From: Gordonia zhaorongruii
GTDB lineage: Bacteria; Actinomycetota; Actinomycetes; Mycobacteriales; Mycobacteriaceae
Length of the DNA: 64,000 nucleotides
Direction of reading: 5' to 3'
NCBI RefSeq assembly: GCF_007559005.1
Contig: NZ_CP041763.1
Coordinates: 1,582,463-1,646,462, forward strand
A program made the translations under genes and the position numbers. This document shows positions 1 through 13,004 of the stretch, one piece after another. The notes under the pieces are model-generated. The model was not told where the DNA came from. It saw only the letters and a program-made list of their open reading frames with translations, and ran no database searches. How positions within the stretch are numbered: position 1 is the first letter of the stretch; every line of letters begins with the position of its first letter.

Positions 1-2872
1 CGGCCCCGCAGAGATGAGCGAGCATCTCCGGTACCTGTCCAAGCACTCGCGCGTTCCGGTGTCGGTGATGCCGAACGCCGGGCTCCCGGTACTCGGCAAG
101 GACGGTGCCGAGTACCCGCTCACCGCGCCGGAGCTCGCCGATGCGCTCGCGGGTTTCGTCACCGACTACGGCCTGCAGTTCGTCGGCGGGTGCTGTGGCA
201 CGACTCCGGAGCACATCCGCCAGGTCGCCGAAGCAGTCGGACGGCTCGAAGCCGTCCCGCGCACGCCCGACCACATCTCGGAGACGTCGTCGCTGTACAC
301 CGCGGTTCCGTTCGATCAGGACGCCAGCTTCCTGGTGGTCGCCGAACGCACCAACTCGAACGGCTCCAAGGCGTTCCGCGAGGCCATGATCGCCGGGGAT
401 TATCAGAAGTGCATGGATATCGCGAAGGAGCAGACGCGCGACGGTGCGCACATGCTCGATCTCAACGTCGACTACGTGGGTCGTGACGGCGCCGCCGACA
501 TGACCGAGTTGGCGAGTCGTCTGGCGACGTCGTCGACGCTGCCGATCATGATCGACTCCACCGAGCCGGAGGTGATCCAGGCCGGACTGGAGCACCTCGG
601 CGGCCGGTGCGCGGTGAACTCGGTCAATTACGAGGACGGCGACGGCCCCGACTCGCGCTTCGCGCGGATCATGGCGCAGGTCGTCGAGCACGGTGCCGCC
701 GTGGTCGCTCTGACGATCGACGAGCAGGGGCAGGCGCGCACCGCAGACCACAAGGTCGCAATCGCCGAGCGGCTCATCACCGACTTGACCACTGGTTGGG
801 GAATGGCCGAGGAGGACATCATCATCGATGCCCTCACGTTCCCGATCTCCACCGGTCAGGAAGAGGTCCGACGGGACGGCATCGAGACGATCGAGGCCAT
901 CCGCCGACTCAAGAACTCGCACCCGGAGCTGCATTTCACGCTCGGTGTCTCGAACATCTCGTTCGGGCTGAATCCGGCCGCACGGCAGGTGCTGAACTCG
1001 GTGTTCCTGCACGAGTGCGTCCAGGCGGGTCTGGACACGGCCATCGTGCATGCCTCGAAGATCCAGCCGATGGCACGCATTCCGGATGAGCACAGCGAGA
1101 CCGCACTCGACCTGGTGTACGACCGCCGCAGCGAGGGCTACGACCCGTTGCAGAAGCTGATGGCGCTGTTCGAGGGGGTATCGGCGGCCTCGGCGCGTGA
1201 GTCACGTGCCGCCGAGCTCGCCCGGCTGCCGCTGTTCGAGCGCCTGGAGCGCCGCATCGTCGATGGCGAGCGGAACGGACTCGTCGATGACCTCGAGGAG
1301 GCCCGGGCGACAGTGCCACCGCTGAAGATCATCAACGACACTCTGCTCTCCGGAATGAAGACGGTCGGGGAGCTGTTCGGGTCCGGCCAGATGCAGCTGC
1401 CGTTCGTCCTGCAGTCCGCCGAGGTCATGAAGGCGGCGGTCGCCCACCTCGAGCAGTTCATGGAGGCGACCGACGAGGACGGCAAGGGCCGGATCGTGCT
1501 CGCGACGGTGAAGGGCGACGTCCACGACATCGGCAAGAACCTGGTCGACATCATCTTGAGCAACAACGGCTACGACGTGGTGAACATCGGCATCAAACAG
1601 CCGATCGCCACCATCCTGTCCGCGGCCGAGGACAACCGTGCCGACGTCATCGGCATGTCTGGACTGCTGGTGAAGTCGACCGTCGTCATGAAGGAGAACC
1701 TGCTGGAACTGAACTCGCGCGGTAAGAGCGAGTACCCGGTCCTGCTCGGCGGTGCGGCACTGACCCGCACCTACGTGGAGGGCGATCTCGCCGACGTCTA
1801 CGAGGGCGACGTGCGGTACGCGCGTGATGCTTTCGAGGGCCTCACGCTGATGGACGAGCTCATGGCCATCAAACGCGGCGAGGGCCCCGATCCCGACAGC
1901 CCCGAGGCGAAGGCCGCCGCTGCCAAGGTCGCCGAGCGGAAGGCCCGGCGCGAGCGTTCCCAGCGGATCGCCGCGAAGCGGAAGGCCAACGAGGTCCCGA
2001 TCGAGGTTCCGGCCCGATCGGATGTGGCCGCCGACAACGAGGTGCCCGCGCCGCCGTTCTGGGGCACCCGCATCGTCAAGGGCATCCCCGTCGCCGACTA
2101 CCTGTCGATGCTGGACGAGCGGGCCCTGTTCCTGGGGCAGTGGGGACTCCGCGGGACTCGCGGTGACGATGGGCCGGACTACGAGGAGCTGGTCGAGACC
2201 GAGGGGCGTCCGCGGCTGCGCGAGTGGATCGATCGGTTGTCGACCGCGGGCATCCTGCAGCACGCAGCCGTGGTCTACGGCTTCTTCCCGGCAGTCAGCG
2301 AAGGCGACGTTGTCCACGTGCTCGAATCGGAGGATCCGTCGTCGCCGATTCGGCACAGTTTCGACTTCCCGCGCCAGCAGCGGTCGAGGTTCCTGTGCAT
2401 CGCCGACTTCATCCGCTCCCGCGAGCAGGCACAGGCCGACGGCCGCGTCGACGTGCTGCCTTTCCAGCTCGTGACGATGGGTTCACCGATCGCCGACTTC
2501 GCGAACAAGCTCTTCGCCGACAACGCGTACCGCGACTACCTCGAGGTGCACGGCATCGGCGTGCAGCTGGCCGAGGCGCTCGCCGAGTACTGGCATCAGC
2601 GCGTGCGCGGTGAGCTGACGTTCACCGATCGCGCGATGTCCGCGGACGACCCCGATCGGCCGCAGGGGTTCTTCGACCTCGAGTACCGGGGCGCCCGCTA
2701 CTCGTTCGGCTACGGCGCCTGCCCGGACCTCGAGCATCGGGCCAAGATGGTCGACCTGCTCGAACCCGGCCGTATCGGCGTCGAGCTGTCCGAGGAGCTG
2801 CAGCTGCATCCCGAGCAGTCGACGGATGCCTTCGTGCTCCATCATCCTGAGGCGAAGTACTTCAACACGTAG
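1..2872 (+). CDS. metH: Cobalamin-dependent methionine synthase, 5'-truncated by window edge
   Basis: MetH moves a methyl group from 5-methyltetrahydrofolate through cobalamin to homocysteine. The frame is open back to base 2, so the ATG at 14 is internal and roughly 240 N-terminal residues lie outside the window. Numbering from that ATG, the end of the homocysteine domain is visible with its zinc-binding GGCCGT (about 58-63). It is followed by the pterin domain (VAERTNSNGSKAF, about 108), the cobalamin domain with DVHDIG (about 502-507, His504 as lower ligand) and the C-terminal SAM-binding reactivation domain (from about 690). TAG stop overlaps the AGGAG ribosome site of the next gene. It is a consumer of the cobalamin made by the cob genes at 23-33 kb. 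Confidence 0.97.
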   Translation, partial: GPAEMSEHLRYLSKHSRVPVSVMPNAGLPVLGKDGAEYPLTAPELADALAGFVTDYGLQFVGGCCGTTPEHIRQVAEAVGRLEAVPRTPDHISETSSLYTAVPFDQDASFLVVAERTNSNGSKAFREAMIAGDYQKCMDIAKEQTRDGAHMLDLNVDYVGRDGAADMTELASRLATSSTLPIMIDSTEPEVIQAGLEHLGGRCAVNSVNYEDGDGPDSRFARIMAQVVEHGAAVVALTIDEQGQARTADHKVAIAERLITDLTTGWGMAEEDIIIDALTFPISTGQEEVRRDGIETIEAIRRLKNSHPELHFTLGVSNISFGLNPAARQVLNSVFLHECVQAGLDTAIVHASKIQPMARIPDEHSETALDLVYDRRSEGYDPLQKLMALFEGVSAASARESRAAELARLPLFERLERRIVDGERNGLVDDLEEARATVPPLKIINDTLLSGMKTVGELFGSGQMQLPFVLQSAEVMKAAVAHLEQFMEATDEDGKGRIVLATVKGDVHDIGKNLVDIILSNNGYDVVNIGIKQPIATILSAAEDNRADVIGMSGLLVKSTVVMKENLLELNSRGKSEYPVLLGGAALTRTYVEGDLADVYEGDVRYARDAFEGLTLMDELMAIKRGEGPDPDSPEAKAAAAKVAERKARRERSQRIAAKRKANEVPIEVPARSDVAADNEVPAPPFWGTRIVKGIPVADYLSMLDERALFLGQWGLRGTRGDDGPDYEELVETEGRPRLREWIDRLSTAGILQHAAVVYGFFPAVSEGDVVHVLESEDPSSPIRHSFDFPRQQRSRFLCIADFIRSREQAQADGRVDVLPFQLVTMGSPIADFANKLFADNAYRDYLEVHGIGVQLAEALAEYWHQRVRGELTFTDRAMSADDPDRPQGFFDLEYRGARYSFGYGACPDLEHRAKMVDLLEPGRIGVELSEELQLHPEQSTDAFVLHHPEAKYFNT

Positions 2873-2882
2873 GAGATCTGCG

Positions 2883-3563
2883 GTGCCCGAATCGACTCTT
2901 CCCGGTGCGGTCTTCTGGGACATGGACGGAACCCTCCTCGACACCGAGCCTCTCTGGGAGGGCGTCCTGGCCGACTTCGCGGCGCGCGTCGGCGCCGTGA
3001 TGACGCCCGCGCTGCGGGAGTCGACCATGGGCAACAGCTCGGGCGACGCGATGACCAAGGTGTACGACGCGGCATTGGTGCCCGACCACGGCCGGGACTA
3101 CGAGACCGATGAGGCGTGGATGGTCGAGAGGGTTCTCGAGCGTTTCGCCGGCGAGCTACCGTGGCGTCCGGGTGCGACCGAGGCCCTCGATCTGGTGCAG
3201 GACGCCGGAATCCCGATGGAACTGGTCACCAACACGATGCGCGAGGTGACCGAGGTGATGCTCGATACCATCGGCCGTCACCGGTTCGTGGCGACGGTGT
3301 GCGGCGACGAGGTCGAGGCGGGCAAACCCGCGCCGCACATCTACCGGAGGGCCGCCGAACTCGTCGGCCTGCCCGTGAACGACTGTCTCGCAGTGGAGGA
3401 TTCGCCCGCGGGTTCGGCTGCGACGTTCGCGGCCGGAGTGCCGGCGATCGTCATTCCGTCGGCGATCCCGGTGCCGCCGCGGCCGACGTTCACATTTCGC
3501 GAGTCGCTCGTGGGGCTGACCCTGAGCGACCTCGGCGACGCCATGCGTCCGGCTGCCGGTTGA
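2883..3563 (+). CDS. HAD-superfamily phosphatase (beta-phosphoglucomutase-like, subfamily IA)
   Basis: A 226-residue haloacid-dehalogenase-type hydrolase. The GTG start is chosen because it follows AGGAG, which overlaps the metH stop. Motif I is [14 protein letters not shown] (nucleophile Asp13, acid/base Asp15) near the N terminus. A TNT motif II, a lysine in EAGKPAP and the acidic motif VEDSPAG follow. A helical cap sits between motifs I and II. The substrate cannot be read from sequence; phosphorylated sugars or a housecleaning substrate are usual for the family. It lies between metH and hisE-hisG, so a role as a histidinol-phosphate phosphatase is possible but unsupported. Confidence 0.9.
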   Translation: MPESTLPGAVFWDMDGTLLDTEPLWEGVLADFAARVGAVMTPALRESTMGNSSGDAMTKVYDAALVPDHGRDYETDEAWMVERVLERFAGELPWRPGATEALDLVQDAGIPMELVTNTMREVTEVMLDTIGRHRFVATVCGDEVEAGKPAPHIYRRAAELVGLPVNDCLAVEDSPAGSAATFAAGVPAIVIPSAIPVPPRPTFTFRESLVGLTLSDLGDAMRPAAG

Positions 3564-3625
3564 GGATCGGCGACGGAACCGCCCCGAACGGGCAGTGGTC
3601 GGTGCGACGTGCGAAAATCACTACC

Positions 3626-3889
3626 GTGAAAACCTTCGACGAACTCTTCGCTGAGCTGGCCGACAAGGCCGAGACCCGCCCCGAAGGCAGCGGCACCGTG
3701 GCCGCTCTGGACTCCGGCGTTCATACTCTCGGCAAGAAGATCATCGAGGAGGCCGGCGAGGTGTGGCTGGCCGCGGAGCACGAGTCCGACGAGGCTCTGT
3801 CCGAGGAGATCTCCCAACTCGTGTACTGGCTGCAGGTCATGATGATCAAACGCGGTCTCAACCCGGCCGACATCTACCGCTACCTCTAG
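3626..3889 (+). CDS. hisE: Phosphoribosyl-ATP pyrophosphatase
   Basis: An 87-residue all-alpha MazG-like pyrophosphatase that converts phosphoribosyl-ATP to phosphoribosyl-AMP, the second step of histidine synthesis. The family core is clear: residues [13 protein letters not shown] supply the metal-binding glutamates, followed by [13 protein letters not shown]. The length matches stand-alone HisE proteins of Mycobacteriales (about 90 residues). The GTG start (VKTFDELF) is preferred because upstream in-frame codons lie in the HAD gene. hisG follows after 14 bp, so the two form an operon. Confidence 0.95.
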   Translation: MKTFDELFAELADKAETRPEGSGTVAALDSGVHTLGKKIIEEAGEVWLAAEHESDEALSEEISQLVYWLQVMMIKRGLNPADIYRYL

Positions 3890-3903
3890 GGAGATCACGA
3901 CTC

Positions 3904-4752
3904 ATGCTGCGTGTCGCAGTGCCCAACAAGGGCGCACTCTCCGAAGCCGCTTCCGCCATCCTGACCGAGGCCGGATACCGCAAGCGATCGGACCCGAAGG
4001 ACCTGTCCGTCATCGACGTCGCGAACGACGTCGAGTTCTACTTCCTGCGCCCGAAGGACGTCGCGATCTACGTCGGCGAGGGCATCCTCGATCTCGGCAT
4101 CACCGGCCGTGATCTGGCTGCCGACTCCGGGGCCGAGGTGCTCGAGGAGATCGGGCTCGGTTTCGGGGCGTCGACCTTCCGCTACGCCGCGCCGTCCGAT
4201 GAGCAGTGGGGCGTCGAGGATCTCGCAGGCAAGCGCATCGCCACCTCGTACCCCAACCTGGTTCGTCGCGACCTCGACGAGCGCCGGATCGACGCGGAGA
4301 TCATCCGCCTCGACGGTGCGGTCGAGATCTCGATCCAGCTCGGCGTCGCTGATGCGATCGCAGACGTCGTCGGATCCGGTCGAACACTGCGTATGCAGGG
4401 CCTCGCGGCGTTCGGTGATTCACTGTGCGACTCCGAGGCGGTTCTCATCCGCAATCCGGAGCTGCCTGCGGCGTCGAAGGCGGCGCGTCAGTTCATCGCA
4501 CGCGTGCAGGGAGTCGTCTTCGGACAGCAGTACGTGATGATCGATTACGACTGCCCGAAGACGCTCCTCGACACCGCGGTCGCGGTGACGCCCGGCATCG
4601 AGTCGCCGACCATCTCGCCGATGGCCGACGCTGACTGGGTCGCGGTGCGCGCGATGGTTCCGCGCAAGCGGCATCAGTCGCTCATGGACGAGTTGTCCGA
4701 GATCGGAGCCCGCGCCATTCTGGCGTCGGACATCCGCTCGTGCCGCTTCTGA
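3904..4752 (+). CDS. hisG: ATP phosphoribosyltransferase, long form
   Basis: A 282-residue HisG of the long type, which catalyses the committed step of histidine synthesis (ATP + PRPP to phosphoribosyl-ATP) and is feedback-inhibited by histidine through a C-terminal ACT-like domain. The N terminus [15 protein letters not shown] is the family start. Two periplasmic-binding-like lobes are followed by the PRPP-loop region ([10 protein letters not shown], about residue 156) and the C-terminal regulatory domain (after about 210). ATG 14 bp after hisE, with GGGAGA upstream. Its stop lies 10 bp from the stop of the convergent thioesterase gene. Confidence 0.96.
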   Translation: MLRVAVPNKGALSEAASAILTEAGYRKRSDPKDLSVIDVANDVEFYFLRPKDVAIYVGEGILDLGITGRDLAADSGAEVLEEIGLGFGASTFRYAAPSDEQWGVEDLAGKRIATSYPNLVRRDLDERRIDAEIIRLDGAVEISIQLGVADAIADVVGSGRTLRMQGLAAFGDSLCDSEAVLIRNPELPAASKAARQFIARVQGVVFGQQYVMIDYDCPKTLLDTAVAVTPGIESPTISPMADADWVAVRAMVPRKRHQSLMDELSEIGARAILASDIRSCRF

Positions 4753-4762
4753 CCGATGGGCC

Positions 4763-6514
<1,752 letters not shown>

Positions 6515-6551
6515 CGTGGATGATCACAGGCACGTGGAAGAAGGAGGTCCG

Positions 6552-8231
6552 ATGAGTCCGACAGCGGAGTCCGGTTCGGCGCCGGGGGCGCGCGACGAGT
6601 CGCTTCAGGAGCGAGTCGAGAACCTGAACGTGCGCAACGCCAAGCTGACGGAGTTACTCAAGGAGGCTCGGCAGCAGCTGATCGCGCTGCGCGAAGAGGT
6701 CGATCACCTCGGCCAGCCGCCCAGCGGGTACGGCGTCCTTCTCGGGATCGCCGACGACAACACGGTCGACGTCTTCACCTCCGGCCGCAAGATGCGCCTC
6801 ACGCTGTCGCCGAACATCGAGACCCAGACCCTGCGGCGCGGCCAGTCGCTCCGCCTCAATGAGGCACTGACCGTCGTCGAAGCCCTCGGCTACGACGAAG
6901 TCGGGGAGATCTCCACGCTCCGTGAGATCCTCGGCGGCGGCCGGCGGGCGCTTGTCGTCGGGCACACCGACGAAGAGCGCGTCGTGCAACTCGCCGATGC
7001 GCTCGTGCACGCGGGCGAAGGCGGCGAGTCCGAGCGCAAACTGCGTCCCGGCGATTCACTGCTCATCGACGGCAAGGCCGGATTCGCGTTGGAGCGGATC
7101 CCGAAGGCCGAGGTCGAGGACCTCGTTCTGGAGGAGGTGCCGGATGTCGAGTACGAGGACATCGGTGGCCTGCGTCGACAGATCGAGCAGATCCGCGACG
7201 CGGTCGAACTGCCGTTCCTGCACAACGATCTGTTCGCCGAGTACTCGCTGCGTCCGCCCAAGGGAGTTCTCCTGTACGGGCCGCCCGGCTGCGGCAAGAC
7301 CCTCATCGCGAAGGCCGTCGCGAATTCACTCGCCCGGCAGATCGCCCATGCACGCGGAGATGACGCCGATGAGGCGAGATCATACTTTCTGAACATCAAG
7401 GGCCCCGAACTCCTCAACAAGTTCGTCGGCGAGACAGAGCGTCACATCAGGCTCATCTTCCAACGTGCGCGCGAGAAGGCCTCCGAAGGAACGCCGGTCA
7501 TCGTCTTCTTCGACGAGATGGACTCGATCTTCCGCACACGCGGGTCGGGCGTCTCGTCCGACGTCGAGACCACGGTGGTCCCGCAGTTGCTGAGTGAGAT
7601 CGACGGTGTGGAGGGTCTGGAGAACGTCATCGTCATCGGTGCGTCGAACCGCGAGGACATGATCGATCCGGCCATCCTGCGTCCGGGCCGTCTCGACGTG
7701 AAGATCAAGATCGAGCGTCCGGACGCCGAGTCGGCCGTCGACATCTTCTCCAAGTACCTGACACCGGAGTTGCCGTTGCACCCCGAGGACGTCGCCGAGT
7801 TCGGGGGCGATGAGAAGGCGTGCGTCGATGCGATGATCCAGCGGGTGGTCGAGCGCATGTACGCCGAGACCGACGACAATCGATTCCTCGAGGTCACGTA
7901 CGCGAACGGCGACAAAGAGATCATGTACTTCAAGGACTTCAACTCGGGAGCGATGATCCAGAACGTCGTCGACCGCTCCAAGAAGTACGCGATCAAGGCG
8001 CATCTCGACAGCGGTCAGCGCGGTCTGCGCATCGGGCATCTGCTCGATTCGATCCTCGACGAGTTCTCGGAGAACGAGGACCTGCCGAACACCACGAACC
8101 CCGATGACTGGGCTCGGATCTCCGGCAAGAAGGGGGAGCGGATCGTCTACATCCGCACTCTGGTCACCGGTAAGGGATCGGGCGCGAGCCGAGCCATCGA
8201 CACGGAGTCGAATACGGGGCAGTACCTGTAG
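6552..8231 (+). CDS. mpa: Proteasome-associated AAA+ ATPase (Mpa/ARC)
   Basis: A 559-residue hexameric AAA ATPase that binds Pup on tagged proteins, unfolds them and feeds them into the 20S proteasome. An N-terminal coiled coil (about residues 15-55, the Pup-binding region) is followed by tandem OB domains. The AAA module has Walker A GPPGCGKT (243-250) and Walker [10 protein letters not shown] (316-324). The C terminus is GQYL, the tail with penultimate tyrosine needed to dock into the proteasome alpha ring. ATG 6552 is preferred over 6516 because AAGGAGG lies just upstream. It is shorter than the 609-residue M. tuberculosis Mpa. Confidence 0.97.
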   Translation: MSPTAESGSAPGARDESLQERVENLNVRNAKLTELLKEARQQLIALREEVDHLGQPPSGYGVLLGIADDNTVDVFTSGRKMRLTLSPNIETQTLRRGQSLRLNEALTVVEALGYDEVGEISTLREILGGGRRALVVGHTDEERVVQLADALVHAGEGGESERKLRPGDSLLIDGKAGFALERIPKAEVEDLVLEEVPDVEYEDIGGLRRQIEQIRDAVELPFLHNDLFAEYSLRPPKGVLLYGPPGCGKTLIAKAVANSLARQIAHARGDDADEARSYFLNIKGPELLNKFVGETERHIRLIFQRAREKASEGTPVIVFFDEMDSIFRTRGSGVSSDVETTVVPQLLSEIDGVEGLENVIVIGASNREDMIDPAILRPGRLDVKIKIERPDAESAVDIFSKYLTPELPLHPEDVAEFGGDEKACVDAMIQRVVERMYAETDDNRFLEVTYANGDKEIMYFKDFNSGAMIQNVVDRSKKYAIKAHLDSGQRGLRIGHLLDSILDEFSENEDLPNTTNPDDWARISGKKGERIVYIRTLVTGKGSGASRAIDTESNTGQYL

Positions 8232-8268
8232 GCGTCGATCCCCGGGCTTCGACTGCAGCAGCGGCGGT

Positions 8269-8274
8269 TAGGCT
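8269..8274 (+). promoter_or_regulatory. Leaderless -10 element of dop
   Basis: TAGGCT ends 7 nt before the dop ATG at 8282 and there is no Shine-Dalgarno sequence, which is the layout of leaderless mycobacterial transcripts. A TTCGAC-like -35 lies 15 bp upstream. Read from sequence only. Confidence 0.5.
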
Positions 8275-8281
8275 GGGATCC

Positions 8282-9787
8282 ATGGAGCGCATCATCGGCA
8301 CGGAGGTCGAGTACGGCATCTCGGCTCCCGGAGATCCCACCGCGAACCCGATCATGACCTCGACGCAGGCGGTGCTCGCCTACGCCGCTGCGGCTGCTGT
8401 GCCGCGCCGCGACCGCCGGACCCGCTGGGACTTCGAGGAGGAGTCCCCGATGCGCGATGCCCGGGGCTTCGACCTCGGACGGCATTCCGGGCCGGCGCCC
8501 ATCATCGACGCCGACGAGATCGGTGCCGCCAACATGATCCTCACCAACGGCGCACGGCTGTACGTGGACCATGCCCATCCGGAGTACTCGGCACCGGAGG
8601 TGACGGACCCGATGGACGCGGTGATCTGGGACAAAGCAGGCGAGCGGGTGATGGAGGAGGCGTCTCGCTACGTGGCCAGCGTGCCCGGAGCGCCCCGCCT
8701 GCAGCTCTACAAGAACAACATCGACGGGAAGGGCGCCTCATACGGCACCCACGAGAACTACCTGGTGAAGCGGGACACCCCGTTCGACTCGATCATCAGC
8801 GGATTGATGCCCTTCTTCGCATCGCGTCAGGTGATCTGCGGATCGGGACGCGTCGGCATCGGCCAGCGTGGCGAGGAGCCCGGATACCAGCTGTCCCAGC
8901 GGGCCGATTACATCGAGGTGGAGGTCGGCTTGGAGACCACGCTCAAGCGGGGAATCATCAACACCCGCGACGAGCCGCACGCCGATCCGGACAAGTACCG
9001 CCGTCTGCACGTGATCATCGGTGACGCGAATCTCGCCGAGACGGCCACCTACCTCAAGGTCGGTACCACGGCACTGGTTCTGGATCTGGTCGAAGCGGGC
9101 CTCGACCTCTCCGACCTGGCACTGGCCCGGCCGGTCGACGCCGTGCACGCCATCAGTCACGACCCGACGCTGCGCGTCACCGTGGCGCTCGCGGATGGCC
9201 GTGAGCTGACCGGTCTCGCTTTGCAGCGCGAGTACCTCGACCGGGTGGCGACGTTCCACGACGAGCATCATTCCGACGACGAGCGCGCCGCGCACGTGAT
9301 CGCCACCTGGGCCGATGTCCTCGACAAACTCGAACGGGACCCGATGGAGTGTGCGGATATCCTCGACTGGCCTGCGAAGCTCGCGCTGCTCGACGGGTTC
9401 CGTCGCCGCGAGGGGCTGACGTGGTCGGCGTCCCGGCTGCAGCTGATCGACCTGCAGTACTCGGACGTGCGGCTCGACAAGGGCCTCTACAACCGGCTCG
9501 TCGCCCGCGGGTCCATGCAACGACTGGTGACCGAACATCAGGTCATGGCTGCGGTTCGGACCCCTCCGGAGACGACGCGAGCCTTCTTCCGCGGCGAGTC
9601 GGTGCGGCGCTTCGGCGCGGACATCACCGCCGCCAGCTGGGACTCGGTGATCTTCGACGTCGGGACGGACTCGATGGTGCGCATTCCGATGCCCGAGCCG
9701 CTGCGCGGCACGCGGGCGCACGTGGGCGAACTACTCGAATCGGCGACGTCGACAGCCGAGCTGGTCGAGCGTCTCACCGCGCAGTGA
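8282..9787 (+). CDS. dop: Depupylase / Pup deamidase
   Basis: A 501-residue carboxylate-amine ligase-like enzyme. Dop deamidates the C-terminal glutamine of Pup to glutamate, so that PafA can ligate it, and also removes Pup from substrates. The N terminus [14 protein letters not shown] and the insertion before the catalytic loop distinguish it from PafA. The nucleophile-region aspartate is Asp96 in [19 protein letters not shown]/Mg-site motifs include [11 protein letters not shown] and [18 protein letters not shown]. It is placed directly upstream of pup, whose product ends in Gln and so needs Dop. Confidence 0.96.
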   Translation: MERIIGTEVEYGISAPGDPTANPIMTSTQAVLAYAAAAAVPRRDRRTRWDFEEESPMRDARGFDLGRHSGPAPIIDADEIGAANMILTNGARLYVDHAHPEYSAPEVTDPMDAVIWDKAGERVMEEASRYVASVPGAPRLQLYKNNIDGKGASYGTHENYLVKRDTPFDSIISGLMPFFASRQVICGSGRVGIGQRGEEPGYQLSQRADYIEVEVGLETTLKRGIINTRDEPHADPDKYRRLHVIIGDANLAETATYLKVGTTALVLDLVEAGLDLSDLALARPVDAVHAISHDPTLRVTVALADGRELTGLALQREYLDRVATFHDEHHSDDERAAHVIATWADVLDKLERDPMECADILDWPAKLALLDGFRRREGLTWSASRLQLIDLQYSDVRLDKGLYNRLVARGSMQRLVTEHQVMAAVRTPPETTRAFFRGESVRRFGADITAASWDSVIFDVGTDSMVRIPMPEPLRGTRAHVGELLESATSTAELVERLTAQ

Positions 9788-9825
9788 CGCGGCGATTCGG
9801 CGACCATCGATCCGAGTCCCACCGG

Positions 9826-9831
9826 TAGGGT
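9826..9831 (+). promoter_or_regulatory. Predicted -10 element of the pup-prcBA operon
   Basis: TAGGGT in the 75-bp dop-pup gap, with a likely start near 9838 and a leader of about 25 nt carrying AGGAGG (9852-9857). The -35 is not clear. Confidence 0.4.
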
Positions 9832-9862
9832 TGAGACGACTACCACTCTTCAGGAGGCGATG

Positions 9863-10054
9863 ATGGCGCAGGAGCAGGCCAAGCGCGGCGGCGGTTCGGA
9901 CGACGACGACGCGGTCGGCGGTGGAGCCGCAGGTCAGGAACGTCGCGAGAAGATGACCGGTGAGGCCGACGATCTGCTCGACGAGATCGACGACGTACTG
10001 GAAGAGAACGCCGAAGACTTCGTTCGCGCCTACGTTCAGAAGGGCGGACAGTGA
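9863..10054 (+). CDS. pup: Prokaryotic ubiquitin-like protein Pup
   Basis: A 63-residue intrinsically disordered tag that PafA attaches to lysines of target proteins and Mpa recognises. It begins [11 protein letters not shown] and has the acidic helix-forming core [19 protein letters not shown] that binds Mpa's coiled coil. It ends GGQ, the deamidation-dependent form. ATG 9863 sits at good spacing from AGGAGG (9852-9857) and matches mycobacterial Pup; ATG 9860 directly before it is possible. The stop overlaps the prcB GTG (GTGA), so translation is coupled. Confidence 0.97.
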   Translation: MAQEQAKRGGGSDDDDAVGGGAAGQERREKMTGEADDLLDEIDDVLEENAEDFVRAYVQKGGQ

Positions 10055-10899
10055 TCGCTCGCTCCGGCGGGCATCCGGGACACGACATCTCGTCGTTCAC
10101 CGAGTTCCTGAGGGTGCACGCGCCGGACAACCTTCCGGGCGCCTCGGCCGGCGTCGATACACCGCCCACCGCTGCCGAGCAGATTCCCCACGGCACCACG
10201 ATCGTGGCGATCAGCTACGCGGGTGGAGTCCTCCTGGCAGGTGATCGGCGGTCGACGATGGGCAATCTCATCGCTACCCGCGACGTGCAGAAGGTGTTCC
10301 CGACCGACGAGTACTCCGCTGCGGGAATCGCGGGCACCGCCGGTATCGCCATCGAGATGGTGCGTTTGTTCGCGGTCGAACTGGAGCACTACGAGAAGAT
10401 CGAAGGCGTTCCACTCACGTTGGACGGCAAGGCTTCCCGCCTCGCTTCGATGGTTCGGGGCAATCTCGGTGCGGCCCTGCAGGGACTGGCCGCGATCCCG
10501 CTGCTGGTGGGTTACGAACCGCCGCGCGTGGGCTCCGAGACGCCACGCGGCCGGATCTTCTCGTTCGACGTGGCCGGCTCGCGCCACGAGGAGCGCGGTG
10601 GCTACGAGGCCATCGGATCCGGATCCGTGTTCGCTCGCTCGTCACTCAAGAAGCTGTATCGCTCGGAACTGTCGGGCTCCGACGCATTGTCGCTCGCAGT
10701 GGAGGCGCTCTACGACGCCGCCGACGATGATTCGGCTACCGGCGGACCCGATCTGATCAGGCGGATCTTTCCCACAGCAGTCCGCATCGACGACGACGGC
10801 GCTGCCTACGTCGACGAGGCCGAGATCGCCGAAGCCGCCCAGTCGGTGATCGACGGCCGGTCCGCTGCCGCCGATGCGGAGGGAGGTGACCCTCGATGA
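10051..10899 (+). CDS. prcB: 20S proteasome beta subunit
   Basis: A 282-residue catalytic subunit, made with a 48-residue propeptide. Cleavage before Thr49 in [13 protein letters not shown] exposes the N-terminal threonine nucleophile. The family catalytic-region residues [10 protein letters not shown] (Asp/Arg) and the later [15 protein letters not shown] loop are present. The GTG start overlaps the pup stop by 4 bp, and the stop overlaps prcA by 4 bp, giving stoichiometric coupled synthesis of Pup, beta and alpha subunits. Confidence 0.97.
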   Translation: MIARSGGHPGHDISSFTEFLRVHAPDNLPGASAGVDTPPTAAEQIPHGTTIVAISYAGGVLLAGDRRSTMGNLIATRDVQKVFPTDEYSAAGIAGTAGIAIEMVRLFAVELEHYEKIEGVPLTLDGKASRLASMVRGNLGAALQGLAAIPLLVGYEPPRVGSETPRGRIFSFDVAGSRHEERGGYEAIGSGSVFARSSLKKLYRSELSGSDALSLAVEALYDAADDDSATGGPDLIRRIFPTAVRIDDDGAAYVDEAEIAEAAQSVIDGRSAAADAEGGDPR

Positions 10900-11627
10900 C
10901 GTTCCCGTACTACGCCAGCGCGGAGCAGATCATGCGCGACCGGTCGGAACTCGCACGCAAGGGCATCGCCCGGGGCCGCAGTGTCATTGCGGTGACCTAC
11001 GCCGACGGCGTGCTCTTCGTCGCGCACAATCCGTCAACGACTCTGCGCAAGATCAGCGAGATCTACGACCGCATCGGGTTCGCCGCGGTCGGCAAGTACA
11101 ACGAGTTCGAGAGCCTGCGGAAGGCGGGCATCCAGCTCGCCGACTTGCGCGGTTACTCGTACGATCGCGCCGACGTGACCGGCCTGTCCCTGGCCAGCGC
11201 CTACGCGAACACCCTCGGCAACGTCTTCACCGAACAGGCCAAGCCGTTCGAGGTGGAGTTGTGCGTCGCCGAGGTCGGACGCGTCGGCACCGAGCAGCCG
11301 GCTCAGCTGTACCGGATCGGCTACGACGGCTCCATCGTCGACGAGCGCTCGTTCCTGGTGATGGGCGGTGCGACCGAACCGATCGTCACCGCGATGAAGT
11401 CCTCCTACCGATCGGACATGCCGCTCGCCGAGGCGGTGGAGGCGGCATCGCGGTCGCTCGCCGCAGTCGGCGCGGAGGGCGCATCGGACGAGCAGGGGAG
11501 CGGTGCCACGCCGCCGCGGCTTCCCGTCGATCAACTGGAAGTCGCGATCCTGGATCACAACCGACCGCGCCGCGCGTTCAAGCGGCTGACCGACGCCGCG
11601 GTGAACGACCTACTCGGACAGGACTGA
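10896..11627 (+). CDS. prcA: 20S proteasome alpha subunit
   Basis: A 243-residue alpha-ring subunit that forms the gate and the docking surface for Mpa. It begins [23 protein letters not shown], with the gating N terminus and H0 helix. The conserved core [23 protein letters not shown] and [17 protein letters not shown] follow. There is no N-terminal threonine, as expected for an alpha subunit. ATGA overlap with prcB. Only 1 bp separates it from pafA, unlike M. tuberculosis, where many genes intervene. Confidence 0.97.
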   Translation: MTFPYYASAEQIMRDRSELARKGIARGRSVIAVTYADGVLFVAHNPSTTLRKISEIYDRIGFAAVGKYNEFESLRKAGIQLADLRGYSYDRADVTGLSLASAYANTLGNVFTEQAKPFEVELCVAEVGRVGTEQPAQLYRIGYDGSIVDERSFLVMGGATEPIVTAMKSSYRSDMPLAEAVEAASRSLAAVGAEGASDEQGSGATPPRLPVDQLEVAILDHNRPRRAFKRLTDAAVNDLLGQD

Positions 11628-11628
11628 C

Positions 11629-12987
11629 GTGGAACGTCGAATCATGGGCATCGAGACCGAGTTCGGTGTCACCTGCACCTTCAAGGGTCAGCGCCGACTG
11701 AGTCCGGACGAGGTGGCGCGCTATCTGTTCCGGCGAGTCGTCGCGTGGGGCCGATCGTCGAACGTCTTCCTGGAGAACGGTGCGCGCCTCTACCTGGATG
11801 TGGGGTCTCATCCGGAGTACGCGACGGCGGAGTGCGACTCCATCCGCCAGCTCATCGCGCACGACCGTTCGGGTGAGCGCATCCTCGAGGATCTCGTGGT
11901 CGACGCGGAGCAACGATTGGCCGACGAGGGCATCGGCGGTGACATCTACCTGTTCAAGAACAACACCGACTCCGCAGGCAACTCCTACGGGTGCCACGAG
12001 AACTACCTGGTGAGCCGGATGGGGGAGTTCGGTCGCGTATCCGACGTCCTGCTGCCGTTCCTGGTCACCCGTCAGCTCATCTGCGGTGCAGGCAAGGTAC
12101 TCACAGTCGGCAACGAGGCCAAGATGTGCCTGTCGCAGCGAGCAGACCACATCTGGGAGGGCGTGTCGTCGGCGACCACCCGATCCCGGCCGATCATCAA
12201 CACCAGGGATGAACCGCACGCGGACGCGGAGAAGTACCGAAGGCTGCACGTCATCGTCGGTGACTCCAATATGTCCGAGACCACGACCATGCTGAAGGTC
12301 GGGTCGGCGTTGCTCGTGCTGGAGATGATCGAGTCGGGTATCTCCTTCCACGATTTCGCGCTCGACAACCCCATCCGTGCGATCCGCGACATCAGTCACG
12401 ACGTGACTGGACGCCGCGAGATCAAGCTCGCGGGCGGCCGTACTGCGACCGCGTTGTCGATCCAGCGGGAGTACCAGGCCCGGGCGGTCACGCACCTGGC
12501 GAACCGCGCCCCCGATCCAGTGTTGGAACAGGTCGTCGACCTGTGGGGCCGCATGCTCGACGCGGTGGAGACCGGAGATTTCAGCGCCGTCGACACCGAG
12601 GTCGACTGGGTGATCAAGCAGAAGCTCTTCCGGCGATACCAGGACAAGTACGCGATGGAGCTGACGGACCCGAAGATCGCTCAGCTCGATCTCGCATACC
12701 ACGACGTCCGTCGCGGCCGGGGCGTGTTCGACCTCCTTCAGCGAAAGGGGCTGGCAGCACGGGTCGTCACCGACGAGGAGATCGATGCGGCCGTGTCCAC
12801 GCCGCCGCAGACCACGCGGGCCAGACTGCGCGGTGAGTTCATCTCCGCGGCGACGAGGGCCGAGCGGGACTTCACCGTCGACTGGGTCCATTTGAAGCTC
12901 AACGACCAGGCGCAGCGCACGGTGCTCTGCAAAGACCCGTTCCGGAACGTCGACGAGCGCGTCGAACGCTTGATCGCGTCGCTCTAG
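11629..12987 (+). CDS. pafA: Pup-protein ligase
   Basis: A 452-residue ATP-dependent ligase that joins the C-terminal glutamate of deamidated Pup to substrate lysines. It has the same length as M. tuberculosis PafA. Key elements: [14 protein letters not shown] at the start, Asp57 in [14 protein letters not shown] (catalytic base), the ATP/Pup groove segment [35 protein letters not shown], and the small C-terminal domain ending [11 protein letters not shown]. The GTG start lies 1 bp after the prcA stop, so it is very likely co-transcribed with pup-prcBA. Confidence 0.97.
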   Translation: MERRIMGIETEFGVTCTFKGQRRLSPDEVARYLFRRVVAWGRSSNVFLENGARLYLDVGSHPEYATAECDSIRQLIAHDRSGERILEDLVVDAEQRLADEGIGGDIYLFKNNTDSAGNSYGCHENYLVSRMGEFGRVSDVLLPFLVTRQLICGAGKVLTVGNEAKMCLSQRADHIWEGVSSATTRSRPIINTRDEPHADAEKYRRLHVIVGDSNMSETTTMLKVGSALLVLEMIESGISFHDFALDNPIRAIRDISHDVTGRREIKLAGGRTATALSIQREYQARAVTHLANRAPDPVLEQVVDLWGRMLDAVETGDFSAVDTEVDWVIKQKLFRRYQDKYAMELTDPKIAQLDLAYHDVRRGRGVFDLLQRKGLAARVVTDEEIDAAVSTPPQTTRARLRGEFISAATRAERDFTVDWVHLKLNDQAQRTVLCKDPFRNVDERVERLIASL

Positions 12988-12991
12988 GTTC

Positions 12992-12997
12992 TAGGAT
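12992..12997 (+). promoter_or_regulatory. Leaderless -10 element of pafB
   Basis: TAGGAT ends 7 nt before the pafB GTG at 13005. It lies in the 17-bp gap after pafA and there is no Shine-Dalgarno sequence. This would let pafBC be expressed apart from the proteasome operon. Confidence 0.5.
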
Positions 12998-13004
12998 TGG
13001 CCGC